DNA from: Scortum barcoo
Lineage: Eukaryota > Chordata > Actinopteri > Centrarchiformes > Terapontidae
Reading direction: 5' to 3'
Assembly (NCBI GenBank): GCA_023238725.1
Contig: CM041545.1
Location: forward strand, 11,687,782-11,751,781
DNA length: 64,000 bases
Below, piece by piece: positions 11,538-23,185 of this stretch. A program made the position numbers and the translations under genes. The notes under the pieces are model-generated. The model did not search any database and was not told where the DNA came from. It worked only from the letters and a program-made list of their open reading frames with translations. Within the stretch, counting starts at the first letter, position 1, and every line of letters begins with the position of its first letter.

Positions 11538-13699
11538 AAGAGCGGGGTGCAGAAGGAGGAAGTTTGTGTTTGTGCAGAGGGCGACACAGCAGCAACATTC
11601 CTGAGATCCTGAGACACACAGATGTGCAGCAGACACCCTGAGCAGGCTCGGTGTCAGTCGATAACGTTTCTAATGCGACAAGCTCTTTGAGAGGGCTTCG
11701 CCCCGAAAAAATACAGATTGCACAAGGCGCACGTTGAATAACGGGATCAGTTTATTGGCAAAGTTGTCGCTGACTGAATAATTTCTGCATGTTTTTCAGA
11801 TCTGAGGGCTACAGGTGCGTCTCCTCAGATCTGTTCAGTACATTATTTATTCTCATTCCTTGTGCTTTATTGCTTGTGCTATATAACTGTTGTTATATCA
11901 TATCCAGACTCTGGAATTCCAAAGTGCGATGCTAGGCTGCTTTCAAATATTTTTGTCAAACTCTGGGTAGAACAAAAGTTACAATAGCAAAACAAACCAA
12001 ATGCATGCTAGAGAAACATGGTAACATTACGACACAATTCACTTTCTAACCATGACAATATGCGCTCTTTCAGTTCTATTCTAACTATGCTTCCTTGCAC
12101 ATACTGTCTGCTGTGTGTTGACAGGCTGTTTTTAAGGGTGAGTGGTGGCAGTGATCTATAGTTCCTCAGCTATTTCCCCCCAAAAAACGTTCCTTGGCTC
12201 TGGCTTGTAATCTGAGTTGATATCTATGGATTTAGGGGGATTAGCCTGCACCTGTCCCCCTGTTATTGGACTCTTGGGTGCTCAGAGGCACCATGTCATC
12301 TGGCCCGTCTCCATGATTCACCGGGCTACGGGGAGAAACAGAGGGTAGACAAGGACACAGGCTTCCAGGCACGCGGCTAAGATCAGAAAGTAATCCTGGG
12401 TTAAACACTGAGATGATGTGGAGAGATCCGGCGCTTTCACTTCGCTGCTTGATTGCTATATTAACTGTCTCTACCCTCCATCTCATGTCTTTGATCCTCA
12501 TTATATGATCTCAGAGGCAAACTGATTACATTTTCACTTCTCATCCGCGAATACAGAACTATGCCGTAAAGAACGGCACAGAAATACTTCTACTTTGAGT
12601 TAATTCCTAGTTTTATCTCAAATGTACTCCTGCACCTTGGCCTGATTGTGTATGCTGAAAATTAAGGCAACAGATCAAAGCATAAAGGTTCCCTGTGTCG
12701 ATTAGTGGGGCTTTTGTTTTACTAAAACATGACCTTAATCTCAGCGAGGATGCGCAAGCACAAACTACAAAAACAGATCAAAGGGGCTAATCTGTTTGAG
12801 AGAAAACAGGAAAAGTACTGCTTAGCTCTAAATCTCTCCGTTTCTCTCCGTCGTGTTAATATTTAAAGTAGATTAACACCTTGAGACAAAATAATTAATG
12901 TGCTGAGGTGTAAATGTGGCTTAGGCATCGGAAAACTGAGTCACTGTGACCGTCTCTGTTGTTCTGGCTGGGTTTCCCATCTATCAGCCACATTTCTGCC
13001 CTCACTTCCCATCAGCGCACGCAGATGAAACTCTGGCTACATCATAAACAGCCTGACAAGGGAAAAAAAACAACAAAAAAAAAAAACGGTGCGTGACGCG
13101 ATAGCACGGATCAAAAGTGTTTCTTGGTAATGACCCATTGAGAATAATGATTACGTGCAATAACTGTCAGCGGTAATGCATTATTGAGTTGTTATTGAGT
13201 GGTTCAAACACTTTCTTGCAAGCTGCTGGCAGTAACTGTTTCTTCACCGTTTGAGCAGCTGCTACTTTTGCTTTTGTTGCTGCATGCTTCTCACTGGAAC
13301 ATATAGGCAGGGAAAGTACCTCTTACTTCTTTGGACACAACGTGCTGAATGTATTAAAACTATTGATGCTGTTAACTATTTATATTATTGCTCGAATTTC
13401 TTTTTCTGTAATTGTCTCTGGTTCTTTTCGCCACTTAACTTCCTCTGCCAAGGTTTTTCTTCCTTTTCCTGTAATCTTTCCCTTTTTGTTTTGTTGAGTT
13501 CTTCCTTGTTTTAAGAGACTCAATCCATTGTTGATGTGGACCTATAAAGCCCACTGAGAGACCGTATGTGATATTGAGCTGTACAAAGACTTTACCCGAC
13601 TAGTCTCCCCAACTGCAGCTGCTATCCTCATCCGCCTACATTTTTATCTTGATGTTTTATTTATGTAAGAAATCTTTAGCAGCAGAGTATTTCACTTGT

Positions 13700-13912
13700 A
13701 GAGGAATGGTTAGATATTCTGGGAAACACACGCTTTCTCAAAGAAAGTTAAATGAGGAGGTTGGTGCCACGCTTGTGTCAGTCTATTCAATATGAAGCTG
13801 AAGCCAGGAGAGGGTTGGTTTAGTTTAACATAAAGAGAGAAAAGTCTGGCTTCATCTGAAGGTCACAAAATCGACCACAATCACCTCCAAAGCTCACTGC
13901 TTAACGCTTTGC
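13700..13912 (+). mobile_element. teleost-type interspersed repeat, family A copy 3
   Basis: Reads AATGGTTAGATATTCTGGGA, GAAGCTGAAGCCAGGAGAGG, CATAAAGAGAGAAAAGTCTG and CCTCCAAAGCTCACTGCTTA, the same modules in the same order as the copies near 3704 and 8795. Edges are approximate. Confidence 0.65.
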
Positions 13913-13993
13913 ATGTCATTTGTTTAATTCATGCAGGTTGGTGAGTATTCAGAGACCCCAGAAAGTCACTGTGCCCAGTGATGAAAAAAGTCG

Positions 13994-14071
13994 GCCACTG
14001 CTTACAGCTCTTTTTAAACTTCTGTTTTGGTGCCATTGCTTACAGCTCTTTTTAAACTTCTGTTTTGGTGC
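13994..14071. repeat. tandem duplication, 38-base unit, two copies
   Basis: The unit with CTTACAGCTCTTTTTAAACT then TCTGTTTTGGTGC occurs at 13994-14031 and again at 14032-14071 with almost no differences, so it is a recent local duplication. Confidence 0.93.
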
Positions 14072-17000
14072 ATTAAGAATAAATGACCAGAAATACAAAT
14101 AAATTATAGTTTAAGGTAATGGTTTAGAGTAGTATAAATACAGGTGACAGTTAATGCTATGGCTGAGTTAAAAGGTTAAAAAGTCTTTAGGACTGAGATA
14201 TGAAACTGAAAAAATGGGCAAAAAATGGAAGACTGTATAAAGTCTTCAAAGTACAGAAGGAAAATTGTCTGTGTGTGTGTGTATGTTTATGCATTTGTAA
14301 CACTGTAGCCAGCTGGTGTTTAGGTTGGTGTTGCCAGCTTTTAAGTGAAAGTATGGGTCAGCAAATAGTAAATTGAGATCAATGGAAAGAAAGGAAGAAT
14401 GGCAAGTTATTTCTGCCAGGGAACAACCCTCGTGGGTTTGTGTTGTACACCTGGAGGAGGAAAAAACACAAACTGTGCATAAACACCACAGACAGCGGTC
14501 TACAAAGCGATATGATAGCCAGCAATAACAGATCAACCGAGCCAAGTTTTAATGTGCCTGACATGAGTCAAGACATAAGAGACAGAAACTGAACTTTGAT
14601 AAAATCTATTTTCACAGACCTCATTTTTCCATCAAAATGTTTCTCTACGGGAAAGCAGAAAAGTTTACTAAAGCTAAGACAAGTTTTCTACGAGAAATGC
14701 AATTATATCTCTTATGTGTTATACAAAGACTGCCAACCTAGATAAAAATGAGACAAGATGATGAATTCTGTTCTGGTAAGCCACAGTGATGCATTCACAG
14801 GACAATTCAGAACAAAGAGTTTGATTGCATCAAGAGTTTGAAAAAAACACACCAGCATAACAAGTCAAATCAGACAATACCACTCTCTCTGTCTGCCATA
14901 CTCTCTTTCAGATAAGGACTCATTTTACATGTTGCCAACCCCGGCGAAAGAAGGGGAAACATATCCAGAGTGAAGCGAGGGTGAACGGAACTGATATTAG
15001 ATTTTCCATTCGCAGATAGTGACGAGCTGACATGCAAACACACGCATGCTGAAAAAACACATGAGCTCATGCAACTGCCGCCTGATCCTTCCCGGTATAG
15101 TAACTTCCTCAAGATAAACTCGTGGCTATGGTGTGAATAAAAATAACAATTTTAATACTGTGCTGCTGGGCTTCTCGAGTGAGACACACTTTAGCAATAT
15201 CACATCACCTAGCTGCAGGCATGTGGAGCTGTTTACTCGAGAAAGTTTATTTTTCTCCTTATGAATCTTATTTCAATGGACTATAGAAAAACATGCACAC
15301 ACACTGAGGAGTTGACAATATGGCTCAAATCTTCGATCACTGCCTATGTAATACTACCGCAACACTAATGTGTACCGTGGTATAGTGCATTTCATGTGCC
15401 TGTGCATGACACAGACATGCAATAACTTTTTGTAAGTTTTTGTTATTGAATTGAGGGCAACAGAAACAAATTGCAAACAACATGCTAACAACATGCTAAC
15501 ATATTATCATCAGATTATGTCCGTTAGATCTGGAGCGACGTTAACATTCACTTGGAGACCTGCGTCTGGCCACCTGAGTAATGTAAATCTCTAGTTTCAG
15601 CTCTGTTTTGGTCACCACCACTAAAGAAAAATGTGTCTCTTTAGCCGCCAAATACTCACTAGCTGGTTGATAACCCGCTGCTGTCTGGTGCTGGACAGAT
15701 CTGGTACAGTGGGTAAAAAAGCATGCATAAAAGATGCTAGTGAAGATCTTGATTGAGGGGAAATGCAGAGCCTGGTTGGTTCGTCACTACGAGTGATTCC
15801 TTTCACAAGTAAAGAACCATGTAATCAACTCTTAATGTACAAGTATTGATTATATCTTCTTAAATAGATGAGAAATACAACTCTGGAATATCAGCCACTT
15901 GTTGAATAGTATTACTTTTTACATTAAATTATTATAACAAAACTGCACATGAAGTAAACACAAAGACAGCTCCTATGCAGCTTCAATAATCACTTGTTGT
16001 CTTTTTATTCAATTACAACAATTCCTCTCCAGTCACGGGATTGGGTCAAATGACCATCTAATGAATGGACAAACCTTACAGTCTGCAGGAGGCACTCATA
16101 TACAATGACGCACAGTTACCAGTTTAGAACAACCACAACTTCTTTTAACTATTTCATTACTAAAACTTCAAAATCAGAGCGTGTATTGGCCTTAAGAGCC
16201 ACTTGTGGTCTTTTGCCTCATCTGGCATCAACCTCTCACTCCGCCTGTGTTTCACTGCGTTAATGTGTAGTGTGTGAAACTTTTTTGCTGTACTGAGTCT
16301 GCACTTAGCCACAAAGATCAAGGCTGAGTGTGTTTGCCTGTGTGCCTTTGTATATAACCCTGAATGCATGTGTGCGCGTGCTCTTTTGAGAAGTGAATGA
16401 TACAGAAGGGAGACTTCAAAGCGCCTCTTTCATCAGCTGGAGAAGCAAAGTGAAGACATGAAAAAACAGGCACCTGCACGCTCCGATTGTCTCTCTCTGG
16501 ACTGTGCCGGGCTTTGTCTGCCTCTTATCATAGACGAGTAACTGCACTTATATTGCAAGTCATTATTAAAAGAACACGAGCGAGGTTCAGTTCAGGTGAA
16601 AGTGAGTTTGATGGTTTTTCGGAGTTATTTGTCTCCAGAAAGTTCGCATCACATCCACAGCAACAGAGCAACAGATGTTGATTGTCTGCTGTTTAATATC
16701 TTGGTTGGCAAGTTACAGTGGTGTTGTTTGGGGAAAAAAAAAATCAATAGGCTGGAGATTTCAGGGATACTTCTTTTCTCTCAATTGAAGTAACTTGAGC
16801 TTAGCCTTGGGGGCAGACTTATCACTATAACCTTGCAGTTCAAATACTGCCTCCAGCAGTAAGTACAGGAGTACTGGGAGGCAAAAAAGCAGCAAAGTGA
16901 AGAAACAGAGTGCTTGAGGACACGGAATAACAGAAGAAGAAGTAGTTATGCAGTGCAGAAAACCAACTAACTGGCTTGAAGCGTTCGTTGGTTGCTAACA

Positions 17001-17525
17001 ACAAAAATATACGCAGGCAAATTCGCCCTAACAGGGAGGAACTGAGACGAGATGGCGCTGGGCTGTGAGCTGTCAAGTGTTGGGTGAGGCAATCTGAGAG
17101 CAGCATCACCTTGTGAAGAATGACGCCAAACTGTCAAACTCACTCCGTCTCTCATGGACACACACACACACAACACTGTTGTCACGGGTCCTAAAAATAA
17201 TATTACAGTAAAAGTAGCCCTCTTATTAACACCAAAACAGAAAAAAAACATTTGAAAAAGGGGACCCGCGTCTTCTCTTTCACAGTATGTAGCCTGCATG
17301 TGTGAAGAGAAATACTTTTTAAAACACAGTCGCTGACACAAATATGCACTTGCTAATGAGAATCAGAAACACAGTCCAAATTATTGTTGGCCTATTTGAG
17401 AGCTGTTTTATCAGTTACAGTATGTTGTAGAGACAGTTACTAGATCTGACTTGAGCCCTGTGGTGTATACAAGGCTGAAACTGCTGCATGCTGAACTTTT
17501 TAGCAGTAGTTGTAGTATTTATTAC

Positions 17526-17649
17526 CCCTGCTGGCAGACGGCCTGGTGCGGCTGCGGGACCGGCTTCGCTGACGCTGCAGTCGGGACTTGCCCAGGAATC
17601 TGTAGTAGTATGAGGGTCTCCCGGATCCCTTCCTGGTGACCCCGGCCAT
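17526..17649 (-). CDS. dab2ip: dab2ip alternative first coding exon (RS-rich isoform)
   Basis: A 124-nt coding segment starts at ATG 17649 in a strong context (CACCATGG) and encodes MAGVTRKGSGRPSYYYRF, LGKSRLQRQRSRSRSRTRP, SASR plus one G before donor G|gtaataaa. Mammalian DAB2IP isoform 1 begins MSAGGSARKSTGRSSYYYR and continues RLQRQRSRSRSRTRPAR before ESPQERP. The SYYYR and RLQRQRSRSRSRTRP blocks are identical. The basic, Arg/Ser-rich leader replaces the PH domain in this isoform; its role here is not deducible beyond likely membrane or nucleic-acid affinity. The reading frame continues upstream without a stop to 17685, but only through a TTG, so the ATG at 17649 is preferred. Confidence 0.95.
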
Positions 17650-18060
17650 GGTGCTAGTTTCCACTCGGAGGCCCGCTGAGAACAAGATATCTCAGCAGCA
17701 CTGAAAGCAAGTCCGCTTGAGTGGCAGTGGTATCAGTGCAGACAAACTCCAGGCAAAGACCTCATGCGGTGCAACTCTATTTCTCACAAACTTACAAGTC
17801 CTCTTGCAGCCAATCGCGTCCACTTAAGTTAAAGTCCTCATGGATCGTGTTGTGATCGGATCCACTCCGCTGTTAGGGCATTTCCCATCCAAACCGATTG
17901 GAGAAAGAGAAGATTAAACCCCCAGACATCCACTTCTGCTAAACGCTCGTGCTCTGTCCCACAAGTTCAGGCTTCTGCTCCACCTTTGAAAACTCCCCTC
18001 CTCAAAGTTTCTCACAGCGAGATCCCAGAGGCATGATGTCCGGAATACTGTGTGAGTGTT
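17650..18060 (-). promoter_or_regulatory. dab2ip: probable leader and promoter of RS-rich isoform
   Basis: This is the flank upstream of the ATG at 17649. On the minus strand a CCAAT box lies at 17901-17897 (plus-strand ATTGG), and several CpG-containing stretches occur between 17640 and 18040. No TATA box was recognised. The exact start of transcription cannot be set from sequence alone. Confidence 0.4.
17733..17765 (-). promoter_or_regulatory. upstream ORF in leader of RS-rich isoform
   Basis: A minus-strand ATG opens a 10-codon ORF (MRSLPGVCLH, then TGA) ending 83 bases before the main start at 17649. It would matter only if transcription starts upstream of 17765, which is likely but not shown. 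Confidence 0.35.
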
Positions 18061-18445
18061 GTATCCTGAATGACAGGAAAGCTGTTCCTGTTCCCAGTGG
18101 CAGAGTGCACTAAAGGAATTTTATGGACAAGTCAGGGCCGTCAGTCCCTCACTTTCATAAGACAGTAAAGGAGTCTCTTGTAACAGTTATATACATCCAA
18201 AACCAACATCTTCAACTCCTGTGTGAGTGTGTGTAACAAGCAGAGAGTATGCTATGTGGTTGAGAACAACAGGAGAAAAGTTTGGGCTGCATAGAAAACA
18301 TGCGTAGATAAGCACTTCAGTGGAATGGAGTTAATAAGACAGCTATCAGACGACAGAACGTTTTACTTCCCTCCATCAACCAAACTAATCTGTTACAGGC
18401 TCGTAGATAAGACAGCATCTGATTAAGTAAACGAGTCTGGCAATG

Positions 18446-18462
18446 AAAAAAAAAAAAAAAAA
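18446..18462. repeat. poly-A tract
   Basis: Seventeen A in a row. No recognisable retrotransposon body adjoins it. Confidence 0.85.
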
Positions 18463-20794
18463 GTCACCACCTCCCCAATCGTTGTTGACTCCTGATCCAG
18501 CCCGAGTCTGACTCATGTTCCATGTTTTGCAACGTCACCACTTTAATTTGCCTCCCTGGGCAAGAAAGGCATGGCAGGGAGTGACAGCCTATCAGAAGCA
18601 GATGTAAATAGGCAGTAAAGCATGTTCAAGAGCCAATCAGTGTGCCCTTAGGAGAGGGTCAGGCAGGCGGACCATAGTCCACAACGAGACATAAATGACA
18701 CAGATGGACGACTGAGGGGACGAGTGTATGTGTGCACACTAGAGCTGAGTGATGTCAGTATTCTCATAAGGTGATTTTAACCTTACAAAACACTTAAAAT
18801 AAGCAGAATACACTGTAAAAGGATAATAAGAAGCAATCTGATAAATCCAGACGTGAGAAAAATCTTAATATTCAAACTGCATTTATCAAGAGCACATAAC
18901 TGTTTTCTCTTTTCTTTATGGTATAATGAGAATTTAAATGCAGCAGCAACATCTCAGGGCAGAATTTCTCAGTATAGGTGTCAGAGGAAGTCACAGTCAA
19001 CAGTCAGCCAGCGCCACACACTTCTTCTATTTTGTCTCATGGTTACTAAGTAACGGAAATCCACTCTGAATCAAAGCAAAACCAGTGGGTGACTTTACAT
19101 CAATTTGTCATCTAGTTTGCGAAAACAATTAATTGTGATTTTATTAATTAATGTTGAACAAATAATCAGCATTTGTGATATGATGTCACCTGATTGTCAT
19201 TTGACACACTGATTCCTACTTACGTCCCACGTTTTCGTGTCTGATACAATAACCAACAACATCCTAGTGTTACCAAGAACCTTATTTTCAACTTGCAGGA
19301 CATCCAGGATGGAGCTTAATGACAATATGTATGTTTATTCCTAAAAAACAATAAGGATTATATAATATGTAAATGTATGAAAAATAACTGAATCATAACT
19401 TCATTCACTGAGGAAGGCTATTCTATGTACATGAAAGCTCTGTAAAACTTTGAGTTTAGTGAAAGTTTTTTCAAAGGTTTACACTACAAAACTCCAAATG
19501 TACCAACAGCCCGACTGATGAGTGAAGTACAGAAATAAAACAACAATGACCACAAAGACTTTTCTAGGTAAAGATGCTCATACGTCAGCAAAAACACACA
19601 AACCATAAACAGCCTGAATAAAAAGCACACATTTGTATGTCTCCCGAGGCCCCAAGATAAATGAATTGATCCATCTTTCTTTCATACTCTCCCTCTGCAT
19701 TGCGTTTCCTTTCCTCTATGGCTGCTCGCTTGTTCACTGTGCAGCCGCTTGTTACCAGTGAGAGTAGAGGGGACCATAACACTATATGCTCTGAGGGGTT
19801 TTTATCATTACCTCAGCCCATAAACTCACCACAGAATGAAGCAGTGTGTACATGCGTCTGTACGTCTCTAACATAGGCTGTTGACTGTTACCCTGGTCCC
19901 ACAGAGGGTATTTAGAAGGACCATTAGTAGGTATACATCACTCGAGAGCGAGTCAGAGCCTCGTGCCAGGTAGCAGAGGGAAAGTAAAGGCCTTCGGGCT
20001 TCACACTGCTGCCGCGGGGCTTGTGAAACGCCCCAAAGACACTGTTAACATGTATTCTCTCTCTCGTGGAGAAATCATACAGATAATACACACAGTGCGT
20101 CTCAGTTTTAAGACCCTGCCTGTAATGTCAGATAAATACACACAGATTAGGGTTACAACTGAATTAGCCATTAGCCAACAGCAGCTCCAATTCATGTGCA
20201 CAAAAGAGACACGTGTGAGGCCAGACTACTTTTTCAATTACAAAGCCGACAGATCTGTCTCGCCTCCATCATGGTCACCATGGGAATAGTTACCTACAAA
20301 GAGTGTTTTGTAAGACATGCCAGGAGCCTATAGAGAGGCACACTAGAGAATCGGGGTCGTGCAGAGTTCGCGTGCTGCTGCTGGCCTCATCTGGTTTGAT
20401 GACAAAGACGCCAGTGAGCAGTGACTGGGCCAATAAAAGGTCAAGACAAAAAGGTGAGGTAAAACCACTGGCTTTTGTTTTAATGCGAATGCCAGCTGTG
20501 AACTCATGCAGGATGGGACAGGACCCGAACGAGCATCATCAGTGATTCCCACAATTGTCCATGGTCTGTAGTGTTGAATACCAGCTAAGACATTGGGCAC
20601 AAGCAAAATTTATTTTATTTGTCCTATTTAAACACTAAGAATGAATTAGATTTATATACGAACAGTAAAATGCTTAATATTGTTTTGTCACTGTTGTTAA
20701 CATGTACAACAGGTTAAAGGAAAAGTCTTGTCAAACATTTCCTTCATCACTACGAACATGGTAAGCTACTAATTGTAATTTATTTTGATTTAAA

Positions 20795-20823
20795 TACACA
20801 CACACACACACACACACACACAA
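20795..20823. repeat. (CA)n microsatellite
   Basis: About fourteen CA units after TTTAAATA. Confidence 0.95.
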
Positions 20824-22604
20824 CACTATCCTGCTACCACTCATACTCACTCGAGGACCAAATGTATATCAATCCACCATCGAAAATAGTTGCCAAAAAA
20901 CGCAACATTTACTTTTATTGAATAATAATAATTTGCTAATATCTGCAGTGCCCATATGTTTTATTATTCAGTGTTTTTAAAACACATAACATCTTCAGTA
21001 GAAAGCAGTGGGCTTGGAGCTGACTGTCTGACACATTGTTGGTTTTGGTATTTTTGTTCACAATGACAAAAGTTTTGAATATGTACGGCCCTATGCTTTG
21101 TCTAACATGGTGTTGTGTCTTTTTTACTTGAAAGCCCTTTGTACCTAAATACTCGAATGGGCTGTAATAAAGATAATACTGATTTGCGAGTTTATTTACA
21201 CACTTTGATGGCACTGCTTCAGAACCAGGCATTCCCACTAGGTATTTAATAGCCCACTTTCCAGTCAGTCAGCACACTGAATTGCTATTTCACAGAGAGC
21301 AGAGTGGAAAAGGTTTTTGGAAACAACAAAGTCTTGCAGGCAGACACACTAATGATTTGAATATAAATATATCAAGATGAATGCATTTAGTTTACTGTTG
21401 TGATCAGCACAAGCCATCAACTGTGCAAAGAGAGTACAGAACCATCAGACAGGAGCCAAACACTGAGTGCCGTGTTTGCAAGCGAACTTGTGCACAGCCT
21501 AAGGGATGATATTACTTCCTGTTCCTCTGTATGGCCAAAAAAACAACAACAAAGGTTTAATGTAAAAATGTATTGCAGCATATGGAGCAAAATGATTCTG
21601 TTACTCAAACACAATAAAATCCTTCAAAGATTAGAGGAAAGAACACGACTGCTGGCGGTCATTTAAGACCAGGAAGAAAAAAAAATACCCTGGGATGTGG
21701 AGGATGTGAACAGAATTACTCGTCACACCAGGAATTGGAAGTAAAAGCAAAGATGTCTTACCTGTTGAGTAGACCAGTGGAAAGGGATTGTTGAATCCGC
21801 ATGGCAGCAAACATAAAAGAAAAAAAAAAAGGGCAAGTTAGAGCAGCTGGTGCTTCCTTTCTGAGTTTAATTCGTTTCTCTGTAGCATGTATCTAAGGCT
21901 GACATGAAAAGAGTACTGGCACTTGAAAGAGCTTTGATGAAGTACGCACCTTTACATTACAAGAAAATGACATAATTGCAGACGCTATATATAGTATGTT
22001 CCTTTAACACGTGCTCAACGTGTTACTTATACCTACAACATACACCCACAGCCACACTAAAACTAAAATTAGATTATTACAAAATTCAGAAATGACAAAA
22101 TACATCATTACAAATATACGACTGTAAACTGAAATGTCCCTTGACCAAGGACCAGGATCTAAAACATTGCTCAGAGGTGGCGGTGAGGTATCCAGCTGAG
22201 GGAAAAAATAGACCTAATTCCACTCTCAGAGCAAATAAAAAGACAGAGAGAGATGCATCGATTCTTAACACAGCTCACTCCATTGTCTCCAATGCGGATA
22301 GTGGGCCTCACATGGAAAGTGGCACATGCTGGCTATTACACCTGAAATATGGCCGGCCATTAGAGCAAAACACCTCGGAGGGGAGCCGCAGGGATTAGGC
22401 GGCTTTGAAATCACAGAGCAGACCAGCGTGTGATAAGAAAGGCATAAAGATTCAAGGATTGAGAGTCTGGACCAAAGTTGTTCGTCCGGAAATGACAAAA
22501 TATATTAGTATGGATTACGAGCAGCAGATAAGACAAAATTGATAGCTACTGCTGGCTTGAAACTCCTTGGGCAGATAATAGTTTACCCTCTAAGAGACAA
22601 CTTG

Positions 22605-22626
22605 ACTTTATTATATATAATAAAGT
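22605..22626. repeat. 22-base perfect palindrome
   Basis: ACTTTATTATA followed by its exact reverse complement TATAATAAAGT. AT-rich, so it may be chance. Confidence 0.85.
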
Positions 22627-23039
22627 GATGGCCGCTTTGGTGTAAACAGCGGCAAACTCACACAGATGTCAGACAGAGAACAGAGTGAGCAGTCATTTTC
22701 ACTCGTTGGTGGTGCCGTTGAGCTGTATTTCATTAAACACAGAGGTGCTTCTAATATTTAGCCTAACCTCACTGAAATCAATGGGGTGGCATAACTCCCC
22801 TTCCTCCTGTCAGTTTATCGTTATTCAGCTCAACAACATCATAAACTGCAGCCTCCAAAATAACCATACAGTTTTATCAACACCTTTAAAACACTTTCAA
22901 CGAAAAATGAACATTATAACCGTCATGGGGGGAGGATTTATTGTAGGTCTGTTTGTTATGAAACTGCATTAGTTTTAGCTAGTTGTGTCAAATAAACTGG
23001 CAGCTGAGTATATGTGGTACATGAAGATATACTCTAGAT

Positions 23040-23185
23040 AGGGTTGCAACTATGGACAATAGCACTGCAGATTATTTTCTCAATCTTTTAGTCCTTATAT
23101 ATCAGAAGTAAGACAAAGAAAAGCAGATATTACTTTCTTCATGTTGGTCAATTAATAGACTAATAAGCTGTTTCAGCTCAACATT
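23040..23185 (+). mobile_element. teleost-type interspersed repeat, family B copy 2
   Basis: Begins GGGTTGCAACTATGGACAAT and contains CAGATTATTTTCTCAATC and GTCAATTAATAGACTAATAA, an internally deleted version of the family near 6062. Confidence 0.55.

Larger units (their letters stand above)
3616..17525 (-). other. dab2ip intron between RS-rich start exon and common exon
   Basis: A 13.9-kb stretch with no further exon that I can support. It contains three copies of one interspersed repeat (about 3704, 8795 and 13700), a dispersed repeat at 6062, a LINE 3' end at 6476-7050, a TCTG tract at 9149, an AGG tract at 11517 and a 38-base tandem duplication at 13994. Stretches at 10790-10920 and 12240-12500 have more even composition than their surroundings and could be conserved elements. 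The 202-codon plus-strand ORF at 10408-11016 lacks support. Confidence 0.75.

Noticed and set aside
17500..17685. Start of the RS-rich exon at 17685
   Set aside because: The codon there is TTG. The ATG at 17649 has a strong context and matches the length of the mammalian leader.
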